Positions 7,703 to 15,564 of a stretch of 29,801 nucleotides of DNA are shown piece after piece. Each line of letters opens with the position of its first letter. The first letter of the stretch is position 1. The DNA is from Aquariibacter sp964433315 (GTDB lineage: Bacteria > Pseudomonadota > Gammaproteobacteria > Burkholderiales > Burkholderiaceae_C). The notes below the pieces were generated by a model. It worked only from the letters and a program-made list of their open reading frames with translations, was not told the DNA's origin and did not search any database. The DNA lies in the NCBI GenBank assembly GCA_964433315.1, contig CAYSQO010000019.1:1-29801 (forward strand), in the 5' to 3' direction. The translations under genes and the position numbers were made by a program.

Positions 7703-8139
7703 GCCAGCCCCTGCCGAGCTCGGACGTCGTCGCCGGCCTGCTCGCCCTGGGCGTGCTGCAGCCTGACGAGGTGCGCGCCGTCGAGCCGCTGCTGAGCGGT
7801 CTGCCCGAGATGCGCGGTCGCCTCGATGCCTGGCAGCGCGCGGTGCAGGACGCCGGCTTGGCGGCCGATGACCGGGGCGACGACGCCTGGTCGCGCCTCG
7901 AAGCCCAGCTCGGCCGCGAGGCCGAGCAGCGCCTGCTGCTGATGCAGCGCTACCCCGAGTTCCGTGACGAGGCCCTGCGCCTCGTCGCCCTGCTGCGCCT
8001 GTTGCTCCGGCGGCTGCGCGAAGTTCGCCAGGCCCAGCGTCTGGCGCTGGAGACCTCCGCAAGAGGCCGCCCTGCCGGATCGGGCGGGCCTCGGGGCGGT
8101 GTTCCGTCCGGTTTCCGCAACGAGGATGCCTCGCCGTGA
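7699..8139 (+). CDS. Probable soluble anti-sigma factor (RskA/ChrR-like N-terminal domain)
   Basis: The 146-residue product is not a confident family hit by eye. Its first 50 residues (DVVAGLLALGVLQPDEVRAV, then EPLLSGLPEMRGRLDAWQRA) follow the anti-sigma domain pattern of a 'LxLGxLxPDExxxxExxL' helix pair ending in a Trp-containing helix. It is coupled by ATGA overlap to an ECF sigma factor, the normal place for its partner. It has no transmembrane helix; the Leu/Arg-rich stretch at about residues 93-110 is too charged. The C-terminus is Gly/Pro/Arg-rich and probably disordered. It would act in the cytoplasm, unlike typical membrane-spanning RskA proteins. Its last bases overlap the GTG start of the ABC exporter (GTGA). 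Confidence 0.6.
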   Translation: MSQPLPSSDVVAGLLALGVLQPDEVRAVEPLLSGLPEMRGRLDAWQRAVQDAGLAADDRGDDAWSRLEAQLGREAEQRLLLMQRYPEFRDEALRLVALLRLLLRRLREVRQAQRLALETSARGRPAGSGGPRGGVPSGFRNEDASP

Positions 8140-9974
8140 TCGAATTTCTTCTTCCTGAGCGCCTGCGCGCCAAGGGTGGCCTGGTGGACTCCGCCGTCGG
8201 CGGCAGCCTGGCCCGGGGCTTCTCCGATGCCCGCAAGCTGCTGAAAGTCTCGGCCCTGCTGTCCGCGCCGATCGGCCTGCTCGCCCTGCTGCCCTCGGTC
8301 TTCACGCTGGAGGTCTACGACCGCGTGATCTACCGCCACGGCATGTCGACACTCATCGCGCTGCTGGCCGGCGTGGCGGTGGCCGTGGCCATCGAGTGGC
8401 TGCTGCGCAGCGGCCGTTCGCGCCGACTGCGCGAGGCCGGGGCCTCCATCGACTGGTCCCTGCAGGGGGCGCTGCTCGAGCGCATGCTCAACCAGCCCCT
8501 GCGGGCCCTGGAAGAGCGGACGGCCGCCGCCTGGATGGCGCTGTTCCGTGATGCCAGCGCGGTCCGCGTGCTGCTGACCGGCGTGATCGTACAGTCCATC
8601 TTCGACCTGCCGGTGGCGCTGTTCGCGCTGGTCATCATCGGCATCGTCGCCCTGCCGGTGCTGCCGGTCGTGCTGCTGGCCCTGGTGGTCTTCAGCGTGA
8701 TGGCCTGGTGGCTGGCCGACGAGGTCAAGTCCGGCAAGGTGCTGGAGCTGCAGCGCGCCCGCAACCTGGACATGCTGACGGCCGAGGTCTGCCGCGCGCG
8801 CGAGTCGGTCAAGTCGCTGGCCCAGCAGACGGCGGTCATCAAGCAGTGGCGCGACAACTACGAGAGCTGGCTCAGCGAGAGCTACACCAAGAGCGGCGAG
8901 ATCGAGGAATCGCGCGAGCTGTCGCATTCGATGCTGATCGTTACCTCGGTGTCCATCACCGCCTTCGGTGCGCTGGCCGTGGTCAACCAGTGGATGACGG
9001 TGGGCGGCCTGATCGCGGCCAACATGCTGGCGCTGAAGGCCATCTCGCCGATCTCCAACCTGGCCGGCGCCTGGCGCCAGCTGGCCCACTCGATCGAGGC
9101 GGCCAACCGCCTGCGCGGTGTCTTCGAGTCCGAGGTCGAGCCCGGTCGCGGCGAGCTCGAGGTGCCGCGGCCCAACGGCCGCGTGGTGCTGGACCGCGTG
9201 ACCTTCCGTTTCTCGCCCGAGCTCGACCCGATCATCAACGAGGTCTCGCTGAGCCTGGAGCCGCGGCAGTTCTACGCCATCGTCGGCCGCAACGGGGCCG
9301 GCAAGTCCACCCTGCTCAAGCTGCTGTCGGGCCTCTACCGGCCCGAGCAGGGCCGCCTGCTGCTCGGGGACTACGACCTGCAGCAGTTCTCCCGCGAGGA
9401 GACGGCCAGCTGGATCGGCACCCTGTCGCAGAACGTGTACTTCCTCGATGGCTCGATCGCCGACCAGCTGCGCCGCGTCGCGCCGGATGCGACCGACGAC
9501 CAGATCGTGCGCGCCTGCCAGCTGGCCGGGGCCCATGCCTTCATCGCCAAGCTGCCGCGCGGCTACAACACCCAGCTGCGCGAGGGCGGCCGGGCGCTGT
9601 CGGCCGGCGAGCGCCGCAAGATCGCCCTGGCCCAGGTGCTGCTGCGCAACCCGGTGGTCCTGGTCCTGGACGAGCCGACCAATGACCTGGACCACGAGAG
9701 CGAGCTCCAGCTGATCGCCGCGCTCAAGTCCATCGCGCGCATCCGGACCGTGCTGGTCGTGACCCACTCGGCCCGCATGGTGGCCAATGCCGATGCGGCC
9801 CTGTCGGTGATCGGCGACGGCTCGGTGCTGAAGATCAGCACCGAGGAAGCCCTCGCCACCTACTTCTCCAATGTCGCCAACGCGGCTGCCCGCAGCACCC
9901 CGGCCGCCGCGCCCGTCACCAGTGCCGCACCGGTCACGGTGACCCTGCCGACGGGCGGCGCCCGGGCCGCCTGA
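8136..9974 (+). CDS. Type I secretion ABC transporter (PrtD/HlyB-like permease-ATPase)
   Basis: Inner-membrane ATPase that recognises and drives a substrate through a type I secretion channel. The 612-residue product starts at GTG, overlapping the upstream gene by 4 bases. Hydrophobic helices lie at about 38-58, 70-92, 150-190 and 265-300. The nucleotide-binding domain has Walker A GRNGAGKS (384-391), signature LSAGERRKIALAQ (from 488), Walker B with D512-E513 (VLVLDEPTNDLDHES) and the H-loop histidine H544 (VVTHSARM). The signature is LSAGE rather than LSGGQ, as in some type I exporters. There is no N-terminal C39 peptidase domain, so substrates need not be cleaved at a double-glycine leader. 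The adaptor and outer membrane protein follow in the same operon. Confidence 0.92.
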   Translation: MIEFLLPERLRAKGGLVDSAVGGSLARGFSDARKLLKVSALLSAPIGLLALLPSVFTLEVYDRVIYRHGMSTLIALLAGVAVAVAIEWLLRSGRSRRLREAGASIDWSLQGALLERMLNQPLRALEERTAAAWMALFRDASAVRVLLTGVIVQSIFDLPVALFALVIIGIVALPVLPVVLLALVVFSVMAWWLADEVKSGKVLELQRARNLDMLTAEVCRARESVKSLAQQTAVIKQWRDNYESWLSESYTKSGEIEESRELSHSMLIVTSVSITAFGALAVVNQWMTVGGLIAANMLALKAISPISNLAGAWRQLAHSIEAANRLRGVFESEVEPGRGELEVPRPNGRVVLDRVTFRFSPELDPIINEVSLSLEPRQFYAIVGRNGAGKSTLLKLLSGLYRPEQGRLLLGDYDLQQFSREETASWIGTLSQNVYFLDGSIADQLRRVAPDATDDQIVRACQLAGAHAFIAKLPRGYNTQLREGGRALSAGERRKIALAQVLLRNPVVLVLDEPTNDLDHESELQLIAALKSIARIRTVLVVTHSARMVANADAALSVIGDGSVLKISTEEALATYFSNVANAAARSTPAAAPVTSAAPVTVTLPTGGARAA

Positions 9975-10008
9975 GCGCGACCCGTTTCCCGAAGTCCACG
10001 GAGACCGC

Positions 10009-11325
10009 GTGTCTGGATCCAACGCCGAGCATTTCCTCGAACGCCTCAAGCGCAAGCACGACGAGCCGCCCCCCCAGGGCTGGCGTGCCTGGGGCCCCAA
10101 GGCCGGCATCGCCGGTGTGCTGACGGCCCTGGCGGTCGCGCTCTTCATCCCCGTCGAGTCCACCATCACCGCGACCGGGCAGGTCGTGCCCTCGGCCCGG
10201 ACCAAGACCGTCCAGCACCTGGAAGGCGGCATCGTCGGCGAGGTGCTGGTCAAGGATGGGCAGCAGGTCCAGGCCGGTGAGGAGCTGCTGCGCATCGACC
10301 TCGGCGCTGCCGGCCTGAACCTCGAGGAGATCGCCGCCAAGGTCGCCGCGCTGCGGGCTGCGCAGCTGCGGCTGACGGCCGAATCGACCGGTGCGGCCCT
10401 GTCGGCCTCGGCCTTTCCGGACGACATCCCCCCCGAGGTGCGCAACGCCGAGCTGCAGGCCTACCGCGCCCGGCTGCTGGAGCAGGAGGGCCAGGAGATG
10501 GCCGCCCGCTCGCAGGTGCAGATCCACGCCAGCCGCGGCCAGGAGGTGCAGGCCAAGATCGAGGGCCTGAAGATCCGCGTCGAGATCCTCAAGAGCGAAT
10601 ACGAGCTGACTGCCCAGCTGGCGCGGGAGAAGCTGGTCGCCGAGCTGGAGGCCCTGCAGCTCCGCAAGGAGTACGAGACCGCCCGGGCCGAGCTGAGCAG
10701 CACCCGCCAGGGCCTGCTGTCGGCCCAGGCCGCCGCCGACGAGGCGCGCGGCAAGCTGGCCGAGGCGGAGGGCCGCTTCCGCCGCCGCGCGGCCGAGGAG
10801 CTGCTGACCACCGAGCGCAACCTGTCGACCGCCAGCGAGGACCTGCGCCGCGCGCGCAGCCAGCGCGAGCGCACCAGCATCACCGCGCCGGCCACCGGCA
10901 TCGTCAAGGGCCTGCGCTCGGCCCAGCCGGGCTGGGTCGTCAAGCCGGGCGAGCAGGTGCTGGAGATCGTGCCGACCGACGCGCTGATCGAGGTCGAGGC
11001 GCGCCTCAAGCCCGCCGACCGCGGCCTGGTCACCGTCGGCATGCCGGTGAAGATCAAGGTCTCGGCCTACGACTTCCTGCGCTACGGCGCGCTCGAGGGC
11101 AAGGTGCTGCGCATCGCCGCCGACGCCGACAAGGCGCCCGAGAGCCAGGAGAGCTACTTCAAGATGGTCGTGGAGACCGAGGGCACCGCGCTCGGCAAGT
11201 CCAAGCAGCCTGTCACGCCCGGCATGCAGGCCGACGTCGACGTGATCATCGGCCACCAGCCCTTCATCTGGTTCCTGCTGCGACCGGTGCTGAAGGTCGG
11301 CGCCGAAGCCTTCCGCGAGCCCTGA
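10009..11325 (+). CDS. HlyD/PrtE-family membrane fusion protein (type I secretion adaptor)
   Basis: Periplasmic adaptor linking the ABC exporter to the outer membrane channel. The 438-residue product has a short cytoplasmic N-terminus and one membrane anchor (about 37-53, VLTALAVALFIPVESTI). A split lipoyl/barrel-sandwich domain begins at TGQVVPSARTKTVQHLEGGI and returns at RTSITAPATGIVKGLRSAQP. A long Glu/Arg/Ala-rich coiled coil (about 100-290) separates these halves. A C-terminal beta-barrel includes GMPVKIKVSAYDFLRYGALE. The start is GTG at 10009, preceded by GGAGA, 34 bases after the ABC gene. Confidence 0.92.
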   Translation: MSGSNAEHFLERLKRKHDEPPPQGWRAWGPKAGIAGVLTALAVALFIPVESTITATGQVVPSARTKTVQHLEGGIVGEVLVKDGQQVQAGEELLRIDLGAAGLNLEEIAAKVAALRAAQLRLTAESTGAALSASAFPDDIPPEVRNAELQAYRARLLEQEGQEMAARSQVQIHASRGQEVQAKIEGLKIRVEILKSEYELTAQLAREKLVAELEALQLRKEYETARAELSSTRQGLLSAQAAADEARGKLAEAEGRFRRRAAEELLTTERNLSTASEDLRRARSQRERTSITAPATGIVKGLRSAQPGWVVKPGEQVLEIVPTDALIEVEARLKPADRGLVTVGMPVKIKVSAYDFLRYGALEGKVLRIAADADKAPESQESYFKMVVETEGTALGKSKQPVTPGMQADVDVIIGHQPFIWFLLRPVLKVGAEAFREP

Positions 11326-11326
11326 C

Positions 11327-12814
11327 ATGCCTCGCCCCACGACGATGTTCCGACCCTTCCCCGGCCGCCGCCTCGCGCTGGCGGTGCTGATCGCCGGAGC
11401 CGGCCCCGCGGTGGCCGTGACCCCGCAGGCCGAGGAGATGGCCCAGCGCCTGGCCACCCTGGTGCGCAGCGCGCCGGAGGTGCAGCAGGCCCAGGCCGAG
11501 ATCGCCGCCAGCCAGGCCGAGGTGCGCGCGGCCGAGGTGGCCCGCTACCCGCGCTTCGGCGTCGACACCGTCTTCGGCAATGTCGTGACCGACCTCGGCA
11601 ACGACCGCGACCGCCGCACCGACGTGCGCCTGGTGCCGAACGTGGCCTACACCGTCTTCGATGCGGGCAAGGCCAGTGCCCGCATCCGTGCGGCCCGCAA
11701 GGGCGTGGCGGCCTCGGAGGCCTTCGGCCGCAAGGCGGCCGAGACGGTGGTGCTCGACACCCTGACCGCCTACCTGCAGGTGCTGCGCTTCAGCCTGCTG
11801 GCCGAGGTCGGCAGTTCGTCCGAGGCGGCACTGCGCGAGCTGATGCAGCTCGAGGAGCGCAAGGCCGAGCTGGGCGGGGCAGGCCTGACCGATGCGCGGC
11901 TCGCGTCCTCCCGCATGGCTCTGTCGGCCAACCGCGTGCTGCAGTACCGCCTGAACCTCGAGGAGGCCAGCGCCCGCTTCGCCGCCCTCTTCGGCCTGGC
12001 GCCGCGGCTGGACCAGCTGCCGGTCGTGCGGGTCCCCGGGGGCTGGCTGAGCGCCGGTTTCGACGAATCGGTGCGCATCGCGATGCTGCTGAATCCGGAC
12101 CTCCGCGAGGCCTCGGCCAAACTGGAGCAGGCCCAGGACCGGCTCGAGGCCGAGCGGGCCGGCCGCTTCCCCGCCGTCGACCTGACGGTGAGCAAGCGTT
12201 ACGAGTTTCCCGGCGGCTTCACCGAGAAACCGACCTACGGCTTTCGCATGGCCCTGGGCTCCGGCACCTTCTTCGAGAGCGCGGCCAAGGTGCAGCGCGC
12301 CGAGGCCGAGGTCGGCAGCCAGGACCAGCGCCGCCAGGCCCTGCTGCGCGACGTGACCCAGGCGGTCAGCGCCGCCTGGCGCCGGGCGAACCTCGGCGGC
12401 CAGCGCGAGACCCTGCTGCAGACCGCCGCCAACGAATCGGTGGCCGTCTTCCGGGCCCGCAAGCGCCTGAACGCCACCGGTCGCGCCACCACGCTGGCCA
12501 TGCTGGATTCGCAGGTCGAGGCCAACAATGTGCTGATCGACTGGGTGAATGCCGTCTTCGATCAGCGCCTCAACGAGCTGAAGCTGGCCAAGGAAGTCGG
12601 CAAGCTGCTGCCGCCCGAGGGTGGCGAGGCCGACTGGGCCCGCGCCCTGTTCACCGACGAGGACTTCCGCTCCGGCGTCCGCGAACTGCTGCGCAACGCC
12701 GCCCCCGAGCCGGCCGTGCTGAGTGCCGAACGCAAGCCCTCGACGGCCGCGCCGGCCCGCCTGGGCCCCTGGGCGCTGGGGCTGTCGCTGCGCATGGATC
12801 CCGTGCGCCACTGA
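11327..12814 (+). CDS. TolC-family outer membrane channel protein
   Basis: Outer membrane exit duct of the type I secretion system. The 495-residue product has an N-terminal signal peptide (RRLALAVLIAGAGPAVAV). The following alternating helical and strand segments are typical of TolC: an Ala/Glu/Val-rich helix with AEIAASQAEVRAAEVARYPR, strands such as FGVDTVFGNVVTDLG, and a second half repeating the pattern (KLEQAQDRLEAERAGRFPAV; AEVGSQDQRRQALLRDVTQA). It starts 1 base after the adaptor stop codon, completing the exporter, adaptor, channel order. A second in-frame ATG at 11345 is a possible alternative start. Confidence 0.9.
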   Translation: MPRPTTMFRPFPGRRLALAVLIAGAGPAVAVTPQAEEMAQRLATLVRSAPEVQQAQAEIAASQAEVRAAEVARYPRFGVDTVFGNVVTDLGNDRDRRTDVRLVPNVAYTVFDAGKASARIRAARKGVAASEAFGRKAAETVVLDTLTAYLQVLRFSLLAEVGSSSEAALRELMQLEERKAELGGAGLTDARLASSRMALSANRVLQYRLNLEEASARFAALFGLAPRLDQLPVVRVPGGWLSAGFDESVRIAMLLNPDLREASAKLEQAQDRLEAERAGRFPAVDLTVSKRYEFPGGFTEKPTYGFRMALGSGTFFESAAKVQRAEAEVGSQDQRRQALLRDVTQAVSAAWRRANLGGQRETLLQTAANESVAVFRARKRLNATGRATTLAMLDSQVEANNVLIDWVNAVFDQRLNELKLAKEVGKLLPPEGGEADWARALFTDEDFRSGVRELLRNAAPEPAVLSAERKPSTAAPARLGPWALGLSLRMDPVRH

Positions 12815-12815
12815 G

Positions 12816-12837
12816 GGGCGGCCCGGCCGGGCCGCCC
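12816..12837. terminator. 22-bp perfect GC palindrome after the secretion operon
   Basis: GGGCGGCCCGG followed by its reverse complement CCGGGCCGCCC begins 2 bases after the TolC-gene stop. It would form a very stable stem but has no T-tract, so it may separate the operon from the downstream repeat-protein gene by Rho-assisted termination or mRNA protection. Confidence 0.45.
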
Positions 12838-12915
12838 TGAAACACACGGATTCAATTGCTGCAGGATCGATCGAATCCCTTGGCGTGACGGGCCGGTAAC
12901 TCCAGTAGACGCGGT

Positions 12916-12938
12916 GGATCGGTTCGTGACGGATCGGT
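12916..12938 (+). repeat. Direct repeat GGATCGGT x2 upstream of the first repeat-protein gene
   Basis: GGATCGGT occurs at 12916-12923 and 12931-12938, 15 bases apart start to start, about 60 bases before the ATG at 12996. It could be a regulator site. No clear -35/-10 pair is visible in this 181-bp gap. Confidence 0.3.
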
Positions 12939-12995
12939 CGCCGCCCCGCCCTGACCCGGTGCCCGCCGCGGTCCGGGCGCTGACTTGGAGTTCGC

Positions 12996-14621
12996 ATGGA
13001 TACGCTGGACCTTGAACACGCCCTGCTCGGCCTGACCCTGGGCGAGGCCCTGAGCCTGCAGGCGGCCGACCCGGCCCCCGCGGCGGCTTCGCTGAGCGAT
13101 GCCCCGCTGGCGTTGCTGGACGGCGTGCTTGGCACCGTGGCACTGACCGAGTTGCTCAGCGGCACGGTGGCCGGTGCGGCCCTGCCGCTGCTGGACTTGG
13201 GCACGCTCGGCGGCGCCGGGGGGCTGCCGGACCTCGGCCTGCTCGCCAGCCTCGGTGGCGACGCGCTCGATCTGGGCGCGGTGGTGGACGGTCTGGTGCT
13301 GCCCCTGCTGGGCGGCACGCTGGACGCGGTGGACGGCTTGCTCGGGCTGGCCGAGGACGGCTTGCCGACCGCACTCGAACTCGCCGACGACCTGGAGGGT
13401 CTCCTCGGCGACGTGCTGGCCGGTGATCTCTCCGGCCTGCAAGCCACCCTCGGCACCCTGCCGGCCCAGGTCAACGGCCTGCTCGGGCTGCTGCCCGCCG
13501 ACACGCTGGGCAGCACCCTGGGCCAGGTGGAGCTGGTGATCGGCCAGGTCATCGACCAGCTCGAAGGTCTGCTGGGCAACGACCTGCCCCTGCCCGCCGT
13601 GCTGGACGACCTGCCGCTCGACGAGACCGTCCAGGCCATCCAGCAAATCCTCGGCAACACCCTGGTGCCGCTGATCGGCGAGGGGGTGGATCTGCTGCAG
13701 GACATCGTCACCGACCTGCAGACCGCCCTGGAGGCGGGCCATCTCGCGGCGCTCGGCGTCCTGGCCCACGACCTCGCCGGCCAGACCGTCGACACCGTGC
13801 AGGCCGTGGCCGGCCTCGTGGCCACCGAGGCCCTCGGCCCCGGTCTCGACCTGGCCGGCGCTGCGATCGACCAAGTCCACGCCCTGGTCGGCGGGCTCGT
13901 CAGCCCGCTGGGCGAGGCGCTGCCGGTGCTCGCGCCCGCGCTCGGCCAGGCCGGCCATGTGCTGGACCTGCTGTCCGACACGGTCAGCGGTCTCGACACC
14001 ACGGCCGCCCCGGTCCTGGACGCGGCCGGCGTGCTGCTGGACGATCTGCTGCTGGTCGTCGACGGTGCGCTGCAGGTGATCTCCCCCGCCCTCGGCACCG
14101 TCGACGGCCTGCTGGCGGGCGGTGAGCTGCCGCTGTTGGGGGGGCTGCTCGGCGCCGGCCTGGGCGATCCGTTGGAGGGGCTGCCGCTGCTGGGTGATCT
14201 CCTGGCGCCGGTCGGCGACCTGCTTGCTGGCGCCGGTCTCGCGCTGCCGGGCCCGGGGGCGGGGCTGCCCTTGCTCGGCGACCTGCTGGGGGGCGGTCTT
14301 TCCGCCGGAACCGGCCTCGGGGGTCCGCTGGCCCCGCTGGGGGGTCTGCCGGTCGGCGACCTGCTGGCGCCGGTGCAGGACCTGCTGGCCGGGCTGGTCG
14401 GCGGCAGCGATCTCGGCCTGGACAGCCTGCTCGGCGGGGTCGCTGGCCTGCCGGCTGGCGAGCTGCTGGTCCCGGTCCAGACGCTTGCCCAGGCCGTGCT
14501 CGACCCCGTCGAGGCCCTGGCCGCCGACCTGCCCCTGGTCGAGGGCCTGACCGCGCCGCTCAGCCCGGTCCTGGAGAACGGCTTGCTCGACAAGCTGCTC
14601 CCGGCTGCCGGAACGCCCTGA
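12996..14621 (+). CDS. Leu/Gly/Asp-rich low-complexity repeat protein, candidate type I secretion substrate
   Basis: I do not recognise a defined family. The 541-residue product consists largely of Leu, Gly, Ala, Asp, Val and Pro. It contains no Arg, Cys, Phe, Tyr or Trp, only one Lys (K533) and only the initiator Met, so it is strongly acidic. Short helices with Leu/Val on one side recur, separated by Gly or Pro, for example GDLLAPVGDLLAGAG (about 400-414) and GDLLAPVQDLLAGLV (about 454-468). There is no Sec signal peptide and no RTX nonapeptide (GGxGxDxxx). Acidic, Cys-free, leaderless composition and position directly after the exporter operon suggest export by that system. GGAG lies 5 bases before the ATG. 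A strong bidirectional terminator follows. The C-terminal part of the protein at 15565-17271 has the same composition and motifs. Confidence 0.75.
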   Translation: MDTLDLEHALLGLTLGEALSLQAADPAPAAASLSDAPLALLDGVLGTVALTELLSGTVAGAALPLLDLGTLGGAGGLPDLGLLASLGGDALDLGAVVDGLVLPLLGGTLDAVDGLLGLAEDGLPTALELADDLEGLLGDVLAGDLSGLQATLGTLPAQVNGLLGLLPADTLGSTLGQVELVIGQVIDQLEGLLGNDLPLPAVLDDLPLDETVQAIQQILGNTLVPLIGEGVDLLQDIVTDLQTALEAGHLAALGVLAHDLAGQTVDTVQAVAGLVATEALGPGLDLAGAAIDQVHALVGGLVSPLGEALPVLAPALGQAGHVLDLLSDTVSGLDTTAAPVLDAAGVLLDDLLLVVDGALQVISPALGTVDGLLAGGELPLLGGLLGAGLGDPLEGLPLLGDLLAPVGDLLAGAGLALPGPGAGLPLLGDLLGGGLSAGTGLGGPLAPLGGLPVGDLLAPVQDLLAGLVGGSDLGLDSLLGGVAGLPAGELLVPVQTLAQAVLDPVEALAADLPLVEGLTAPLSPVLENGLLDKLLPAAGTP

Positions 14622-14645
14622 GGCCCAGGCTCCGGCCCGAAAACC

Positions 14646-14684
14646 ACAAAGCCCCGCCGACCAGACCGGTCGGCGGGGCTTTGT
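14646..14684. terminator. Bidirectional intrinsic terminator
   Basis: A 17-bp perfect stem (arms 14646-14662 and 14668-14684, core AAAGCCCCGCCGACC) with a 5-base loop has A-rich and T-containing edges on both strands. It lies between the convergent ends of the repeat-protein gene (stop at 14621) and the Pal-like gene (stop at 14733) and can serve both. Confidence 0.85.
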
Positions 14685-14732
14685 CACGCTGGAGTCGGCG
14701 GTCCCGCCCGCAGGGGGCGGGCTCAGACGCGG

Positions 14733-15278
14733 TCAGTAGCGGATCTCGGCGCGGCGGTTCTTTGCGCGGCTGGCCGAATCGCTGCCCGGCACGGCCGGAC
14801 GCTCGAGGCCGAAGCTGACCGCCTCGACCTGCGACTCGGGCACGCCGAGGATCACCATCATCTTGCGGACGGCTTCCGAGCGGCGCTGACCCAGCGCGAG
14901 GTTGTACTCGCTCGAACCGATCGAGTCGGTGTGCCCCTCGATGCGGGCCTTGGATTCGGGGCTCGCGCGCAGCGTGCGGGCATGCGCCTCGACGATGCCG
15001 CGGTACTCCGGCTTCACGTCGTACTTGTCGAAGTCGAAGTAGACGATGTCGCGGGTCTTCAGGTTGTCGCTGTCGGCTTCCGTCGCCTTGACGATGCTCA
15101 GCGCCTCGGGCGCGCTCACGGCCCGGCCGAGGTTGGATTCGATGACGATTTTCTGCTCGCTGCTCGACGAGGTCGTCGCGGGCGCTTCCTTGGCGCCTTC
15201 GCTGCCCTTGGTGGCGCAGCCGGCAAGGCCGAGGGTGGCCGCAAGCAGCAGCGTCAGCAGGCGGGGGGTGGTCTTCAT
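14733..15278 (-). CDS. Pal-like OmpA-domain lipoprotein
   Basis: Outer membrane lipoprotein that binds peptidoglycan from the periplasm. The 181-residue product has a lipoprotein signal with lipobox LAGC (Cys21; Ala at +2, compatible with outer membrane sorting), a Ser/Thr/Glu linker, and an OmpA/Pal C-terminal domain. That domain includes DIVYFDFDKYDVKPEYRGIV, RIEGHTDSIGSSEYNLALGQ and a final NRRAEIRY. I preferred the ATG at 15278 over an upstream in-frame GTG at 15287 because GGAG sits 8 bases before the ATG. It is not next to tolA or tolB, so this is probably a Pal paralogue. It lies between two genes for unusual repeat proteins and is divergent from the second, which suggests a role in attaching or positioning the secreted material. 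Confidence 0.88.
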   Translation of the reverse strand: MKTTPRLLTLLLAATLGLAGCATKGSEGAKEAPATTSSSSEQKIVIESNLGRAVSAPEALSIVKATEADSDNLKTRDIVYFDFDKYDVKPEYRGIVEAHARTLRASPESKARIEGHTDSIGSSEYNLALGQRRSEAVRKMMVILGVPESQVEAVSFGLERPAVPGSDSASRAKNRRAEIRY

Positions 15279-15564
15279 GGGAATCACTCCAGGGGGCTCA
15301 TGGTCGGCGGATGGGGGCGGTCGGACAGGGGCCGGTCAGGCGCTCGTCTCCCCGCACAAGGCCTGAAGTGTGCAACAGGAAGCCAGGGCTGCCGAAGCCC
15401 CCGCCCTGGCCGTCCCGTCCCGGCCCGCGGCTGAGGGGGCCCTGCGGGCCGGACGGGGAAATGTGCGCTTTGCCACGAATCGGTTTCAGGGGGCGTTCGG
15501 TATATTCACGACACAGCCGATACATCTGCGATCGCCGGACAACGTTTTGACAAGGACGAGCCCT
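15279..15564. promoter_or_regulatory. Divergent promoter region between the Pal-like and collagen-like genes
   Basis: This 286-bp stretch has no credible gene. It must carry promoters for both divergent genes. On the + strand, TATATT (15501-15506) in the context TTCGGTATATTCACGAC is a good candidate -10 box about 60 bases before the ATG at 15565. AAGGA at 15552-15556 is the ribosome site for that gene. No clear promoter is visible for the minus-strand gene. Confidence 0.5.
15501..15506 (+). promoter_or_regulatory. Candidate -10 box of the collagen-like gene
   Basis: TATATT preceded by CGG, giving the same GGTATATT octamer found upstream of the sigma-factor operon at 6762-6769. No convincing -35 hexamer is seen at the normal spacing. 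Sharing the octamer raises the possibility of co-regulation. Confidence 0.35.

Noticed and set aside
11264..14647. Long minus-strand frames opposite the TolC and repeat-protein genes (also 12852-14687 and 15298-18597)
   Set aside because: Low-complexity translations dominated by Ser/Pro/Arg or Gln/Gly are mirror images of the repeats on the + strand. They lack ribosome sites and domains.
15546..15551. Perfect TTGACA (-35 consensus)
   Set aside because: It lies only 14 bases before the start codon and touches the ribosome site, so any promoter would start inside the gene. Treated as chance.
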